From positions 124,001-188,000 of the forward strand of contig MARA01000044.1 in assembly GCA_001792895.1 (NCBI GenBank): DNA of 64,000 nucleotides, read 5' to 3'. The DNA is from Lentinus brumalis. Taxonomy: Eukaryota; Basidiomycota; Agaricomycetes; Polyporales; Polyporaceae. The position numbers and the translations under genes were made by a program. Each line of letters opens with the position of its first letter. Position 1 is the first letter of the stretch. Positions 58,549 to 64,000 of the stretch are shown one piece after another. Below the pieces are notes generated by a model that saw nothing but the letters and a program-made list of their open reading frames with translations, made no database searches and was not told where the DNA came from.

Positions 58549-59959
58549 GACTACAGCGGTTTACCGCCTCTTGGCCCACCTCCAGGAGCCCTCTATAGAC
58601 GTCTGTCAACAACTCTGCGATGATCTGTAGTTCTCTACCGTCGCGCCCGCGAGGATCTGTGGAGGCCTACAAACGGTCGAGCGACGCGCTATAGCCCTCG
58701 GCAGCTCAATTTGCAAGCGTGCAACCCCGTGTACGATGTGGCCATCCGTCGACAAGCTTATATCGACCCGATAGGCCAATATGAACGCAGAGCTCTACAG
58801 GCGTGGTGTCCCTTTCCGCGATGTGATGGGCAGCGCGCGCCGCTGCACGCGTACCGCAGCATCCGCCGTCTTGTCTCGTCACCACCACACGCCTCCATGT
58901 CCAGCCCACACCCGCCCACCGTCCACGGACTCCGACGCATTCACCGACGCTCGGAATACGCCCGGAGTCGCACCAAGTGTCGAGATCGGAGGTAGAGTCG
59001 CGCTGACCAAGCAGCGCCGCACCCGACGTCAGCCCAGACGACGAGCGACGCAGCGCGGCTTGTCCGCAGCCCCACCGACAACGTCCTCAACGCGCGCGAC
59101 GCATGCCGAGGGCGGTATGAGCGGCTGGAGACCGGCGCCCTGCGTCATTCCGAGCCCGACTCGAGACCGTCATTTCTCCCATCCCGCTCATCGTACCCCT
59201 TCCAAATCAATTTCTACGCCTACTGTAGACCTCCAGGATACGTACTATACGGCTTATACTGTGTCTACGTACGATAGGGTTCGTCAACAATTCCGTCTTC
59301 GCACCACTCTCCCTTACGCGCCCTCGTGATCGCGTCTCGCGTATGTTTAAGCGATTAGCGCTCTTCCTCTACTTATGTTTTTCTATGTTCTCGCTATTTC
59401 GACACGTCCTCATCCTCCCCGCGACAAAAGTACAGAGTATCTACGTCAGCCAAGCGCGTACGCATGTATATAAAGATGCCGTCTAGCCAGAGTTAACGGG
59501 TTTTGGTTCCCCTTTCTAGACCGCGACTACAAGCTCGACTTCGACCTCGACTCTCGCACCTCGACGCTCTTCTCTCTTCTCTAAGCCCTCGTCTCGACGT
59601 CTATCGCCGCGCCTTCGACTCTCCGCCTCGCACACCCAATCCCTTAGCCTTAGGACGCGTTCAAACCCGTTCGATTCAAGTTCTACGCTAAGCACTAGCC
59701 TTGTACTCAACATCCTCTCCTCTCCCTCTCCCTCTCTCTCTCTACCTCCTCTCACTCCACTCCACCCTCGACTCCCCTGGTGTACGCCCGGACGACTCTC
59801 GCACCTTCGGACCGACGCACGCACCCGGTGTTTAGGTCTATCAACGTGTCAGTCTGTGTTCTGGAAAGCTGGACTTGGGGAGTACGCTGGGCTGAGTAGA
59901 CGCTGGGCGTCTTGCCGCAGCCGAGGGACACAGTGCTCTCTCACAGTGTGCTGACGATA
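58549..59959. other. Gene-free region flanking the mobile-type gene
   Basis: No exon chain is visible. Features are TATATAAA near 59468, a run of CGACT/CTCGAC words at 59520-59620, a CT run at 59725-59745, and two CACAGTG copies at about 59930-59950. The TATA and pyrimidine tract recall an LTR promoter, but I found no matching ends. Confidence 0.35.
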
Positions 59960-62900
59960 CTATACAGGCACCCTGCGTCGCTTGGACCGTCGCATATTTC
60001 CCGAGACCTGAGCTTCCTGGGGCTCCATTTCTGGGTCTCCGTGGCTTGTCTCCATCAATTCTTCATCGTCTGTCTCCATGCGCCCGGTATTGACCTGGCA
60101 TGGGTCCGGATATATCAGTAAACACGCATCAGAAGCTTCCGTTTGCATACGCTCACCAGTTCGGGACCTCCGTCATCTCCATCTGATTCTGGTACAGTCG
60201 ACGGCCCTGCAGCTGCTGCGGCTTTCTTGGCCTGGGTGGCATTGCGTTTCCGCTGTGCCTCGTCGCGCTTCTTGACTTCTGTCACTCGGAGGCCTGCAGC
60301 AAGCTCGTGATGTCTCGCAATCCGGTCGGAGTAGAGCGGTACAGGGGAAACAAGGGAGCGAGGGAGGAATTGTCGAAGGAGTGCCGCATTGTGGAGGGCG
60401 TGCGTATTCAGAACGAACCGGCGATCCGCAGTCTTGTGGGAAACCGAGACGATAGGCAGGTCGGTCTGCACGCGTTCCTGGAGAGCGTACTCACCGCTGG
60501 GGGCAATTGGACAACGCGCGGCCTCGCAATCGTGTTGGACATTCACAATGAACAGTATTGACTAAGTAATAGATCATTTTGTCAGTAGTATATTGAGGCA
60601 CCATTAACGCAATCATGCATACCGCAGATGGAACAACGTGATATGCCCGGTGACTGAGGTGATCCCCCTCATTCTCTGGCCGGAGTAACGGCATTCCAAG
60701 ATGCGGATGACGAACAGATCCAACTGCGAACTTCTCGAAGGTAACGAGACCAGTGGAATGGTTCTCAGGGAATGCGAGTACCTCCAATATCTTCCCGATC
60801 ACATTGCACCCCTGTGTGGACGCAATCATTAGAGCATGTCTTTTGGAGGTAACTCTGTAGCAAGGAAGGGTGGCTGGGACTTACATTGAGGTCCCGAATA
60901 ACAGCCCAAGAGCCGGTTGTACAGACATCACGGGAGTGAGAGACGACTGAGGAAGCTAAAATCCAGGCGGAAGAGTCCGCGAATAGGGCTGAGCGGGCAG
61001 CTCCAGGGGCCTGCCAGGCGTATGTTTCATCAGGGCGTACAACGGAACGCTTCGCTTGCGCTGGCAGCGCAATAGCTCCGGGGATCGGCTCAGGAGATCG
61101 AGGAGGGATGCCAAGGAGTTGTTGAAGTAATGGCGAGGCTCGGAAGGCGGACATGACGTTCTCACCGGCACGTATCCATCGACCATCACCGTCTTCCCAG
61201 TATCCGCCAGTTAGAATATGCTTGACGCAATCTTGATTGGCCATCTTGATCGCAATGTCACGACTCGGGGCTTGATGGTTGCTGAAGATGGAGCAGAGGC
61301 GAAATGTGGAGTTAGAGCTCTCATAGAGCTCTGTCGAAGTGCGAGGGCAGGGCCAAACCGCTGGATGTCGTCGAGAATGTGCGGGAGAACTTGCAGCTTT
61401 TGCTTCTCAATTATTCGTGCAGGATCTATATCAGCGAATGCGTCGAGGAGGTTGCCAATGAGGATCTCTAAGTCGCCCTGATAGAGACATCGGCTCGTCA
61501 AAGAAGTAAGACAGCACGCAGAAGAGCAGTGGCGTACCAGATAACCCTTCATGTCGGTTATCTCCGTGACCCATAGCATGGCCGAGAGCTCGCCCATGGT
61601 CCGTACGAGCGTTATTTGTTTCGGGGTAGCAATTCCGTAGATCTTGAACGCGAGCGTTTGCGCAAGTGTCTTGAAGTGCTTGCCTATCAGGTTGTTTTTG
61701 TACTGAACCAAGTAGGCCCCGCGAATTGGCGGAACATTGAGTCCACTGGTGTCGATACTTTGAAGTCGTATTGCAAAGAGTTCACCTGGGGCTTCGCCAG
61801 TCCAGGAGCTATGCAGATGGTGCCATACATACTTAACCACACCGAGGAGCCACGTGTGTAGTAGCTCGACAGGTGTGTCGCGATGCGGATCAAGGTCTGG
61901 AGGGCCGAGCGAGATCAGAGACTTTCAGATTGGGAGCAAGCCAAGGAGGAATTTACACGTACGTGGTACATCAAGAAGCGGGTTCATTGGGCGGGATGTC
62001 TGTGTGGCGAGCCACGCGAGGGATTGTTCTGATACTTCTTCCAATGAGAGGTTCGCGCGCTGTTTCTTCAGCTGCCGGGCGTGCGTCAAGAGCCGTTCAA
62101 TCCAGTATGATGCGACCTTGTCCTTGATTCCGGTTGCCGTCTGCAGATCCTTGATAGTTTTGGCAATACCATATGATGCTAACTTGATTTGCCGCTGTAC
62201 AATCTGCCGTGTGTCCTCGACGGTGCGCAGCTGATCGTGCTGGATGGGAGATGAGATGCACATGATGTAAGTACGAGCTTTGGAGGGCTTAAACTGACGT
62301 ACTCACGTTTGCATAGTATAGTCGGTGGTAACCCTCGTCAGATTCGCGCTGCTCCGGGGTCCCGCCTTTCTTGCACCGGCGGCATTTGCAGTTCTTGCCA
62401 GCATGCGAGGATTCCTCGGACTGTTGAGGGTTATCGGCAGGTAGGAAGGGCACAAGCAGCCGGAAGCGACAGAATCTGTGTGTATGTGCATTGTAACAGC
62501 GGATAGGTTCCTTGCGCGTGTTTCTGCGAGCCGTCGATCTGGATCAGTACTCGACAGGCTACCAATGAGGTATTACGCACTTGACTGCCTCCAGAATAGG
62601 GGCGAGTTGCTCCGAACTTCCAGCAATCTGCGAGGTGGATAGAAAGTGTACTGCATTGGTTCCCTGGTGCATGCGGTTCAGGAGGCTCCAGTTTTGATAG
62701 TACACATTGATGTGCTTCTGATATTGCTTGGAGCGGGCACCCGAGACATCGTCACAGAATAGTGGCACATATATGGTGACCAGATCGTCGCCACACGCCA
62801 GTTCCCGGTCTGGGTTCGGCATGGGCGGGGTCAGATTGCCGGCGTGATCTGCCAAGTTGTTAGGACCGTGGAGCCCCCAGTGGCAGCGTGACAGAGCGAC

Positions 62901-64000
62901 TAACCAAAGAGTGATATATCGGCATGTTGCTCAATGATGTCGGGCAAATTATTGACAAACTCGGAGGCAGCGCAGACAAGGGTGTCCTCGAACGCCTCTT
63001 GAAAGCAACACTGGCACAGAAGCGCATGGTCAGATACAGGAGAGCCCCTCAAGACACGGCAAACATACTGCTTGTATGGCTGTGAGAGCTGTACAATGCG
63101 CATACACAAGCCCATTGCGTGTAACCCACATCCTCGGGATCACAAGGGACCCATCGCGGAGTCGGCACACCTCGTTCACAAAGAAGTGCCGACCATTCCC
63201 GTAGTATGACGGGGTTAGCTCTGTGCGAGGCAAGTCCTTGTGGTAGCTTGCTTGGTGGAAATCAGAGAACGGTCGCGGGGTCTCGTCCGGATAGATGATC
63301 AAGTGCTGCGCGATATCCGGTTGCGAGAGGTCCTACAACATGCGAGTGAGTCAAAGGTCGCGACATGGAATTCCGGTACCCACCCTGCAGACCAGGTCAG
63401 TTATGGAGTTCGTGTAGAACATGTTCCCTTGCTCTGACTTTTGTGGCTCTGTCTTCACGCCACACTGCGCCCTCAATCTGTCTTCAAGAGCCTGATATGC
63501 CCGAAGCGACGGCACATCTCGCGCCCCACATTCACGCATTACCCATAACAGCAGGCGGCGAACTGGGACGGGGAGACGGAAATGTGGTGTATTCATGAAG
63601 CAATGCAGGAGTAACATCTGAGAGGCTTTAGCCCGCGCACATAACAAGAGTTGACCTTGATCACCACTTACCGTTTTGGTGCCATAAGGCGGGAACTGCC
63701 GATCACTCGGAATTCCGGACAAATATGCCTCCAGATCCTGTTCGTCACCCTCTCGGACCCCTGCAATAACTTGGTCAATACGAAACAGCTTGACCTGGAC
63801 TCCAGTAATTACCTGGGGCCCGTGTGCCGGAGCGAGGAGCCTCGGAAGCTGTCCCCGGTGGCAGTTCCAAGTCGATTTCATCGGTGGCATCGAACGCGGA
63901 ACCCAGCACATCCTCTTCTTGCGCCTGGACCACAAGTCGCTGGAACTCGGCACGCAGCAACTCCTCAGCAGTGTCGGCAACATGTAGATGGTTTTCGAGT
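59960..64000 (-). pseudogene. Decayed member of a multicopy agaricomycete family, 5' end off-window
   Basis: Coding sequence enters at 64000 (AEELLRAEFQRLVVQAQEED) and runs leftward through many exons to the TAG at 59960-59962. Recognisable family segments: LIIYPDETPRPFSDFHQASY; VPLFCDDVSGARSKQYQKHI; NCKCRRCKKGGTP; DPHRDTPVELLHTWLLGVVK; RLQSIDTSGLNVPPIRGAYL; LVRTMGELSAMLWVTEITDM; DDIQRFGPALA joined to TSTELYESSNSTFRLCSIFS; MANQDCVKHILTGGYWEDGD; VLNTHALHNAALLRQFLPRS; and a basic tail NMRRSKRRRVPV. I recall this long protein as highly multicopy in mushroom genomes and probably linked to mobile elements; its biochemical role is unknown to me. Two frame breaks (near 61340 and 63825) suggest this copy is inactive, unless they are sequence errors. 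Confidence 0.65.

Noticed and set aside
58980..59880. Possible solo LTR with TATATAAA and pyrimidine tract
   Set aside because: No matching TG...CA ends or target-site repeat could be found, and no retroelement genes are nearby.

Overview
The window reads as nuclear DNA of a basidiomycete, most likely an agaricomycete mushroom or polypore. Genes lie on both strands, carry many short introns (about 50-60 nt, GT-AG), are separated by a few hundred bases, and are GC-rich. Two gene families seen here (the hypothetical at 21.9-23.4 kb and the truncated gene at the right edge) are ones I associate with Agaricomycetes. This placement is inference; no species is named. Gene models were spliced by eye, so exon edges are approximate unless stated.

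Left third (0-21 kb): a gene-poor end with a decayed serine-carboxypeptidase fragment; a MARVEL-type membrane protein; a bifunctional biotin-synthesis gene (BioD-BioA fusion); the class III PI3-kinase VPS34; a fungal hypothetical; a Nudix hydrolase of the CoA-pyrophosphatase type; MPDU1/Lec35; eIF3e; and a secreted S10 carboxypeptidase. Several neighbours are divergent pairs sharing 200-250 bp promoters (hypothetical/Nudix, MPDU1/eIF3e).

Middle (21-40 kb): an uncertain stretch with an agaricomycete hypothetical and a probable pseudogene; a proline- and arginine-rich coiled-coil protein; CWH43 (GPI lipid remodelling); AP-3 beta; and a glutamine-rich ARID protein that fits SWI1 of SWI/SNF. VPS34, AP-3 beta and the TMEM41-like protein are all endomembrane factors, and MPDU1 and CWH43 both serve ER glycosylation or GPI-anchor pathways. 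Their proximity is not an operon and may be chance.

Right (40-64 kb): an accessory, repeat-rich block holds a 1.2 kb hAT-like element with inverted ends, a flanking direct repeat and an internal C-rich minisatellite. It is followed by a TMEM41/TVP38-like VTT protein, saccharopine dehydrogenase LYS1, an F-box protein, a J-domain protein and a Zn2Cys6 transcription factor. One intron of that factor contains a complete 173 bp foldback MITE, and another uses a GC donor inside the zinc cluster. The last 6 kb is poor in ordinary genes and ends in a decayed member of a multicopy, probably mobile-element-associated family that runs off the window.

Several otherwise intact genes are broken by apparent single-base losses, mostly at short homopolymers (7.65, 24.87, 30.63 and 54.57 kb). 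This points to uncorrected sequence errors rather than to pseudogenes. I see no CRISPR array, rRNA, tRNA or phage.
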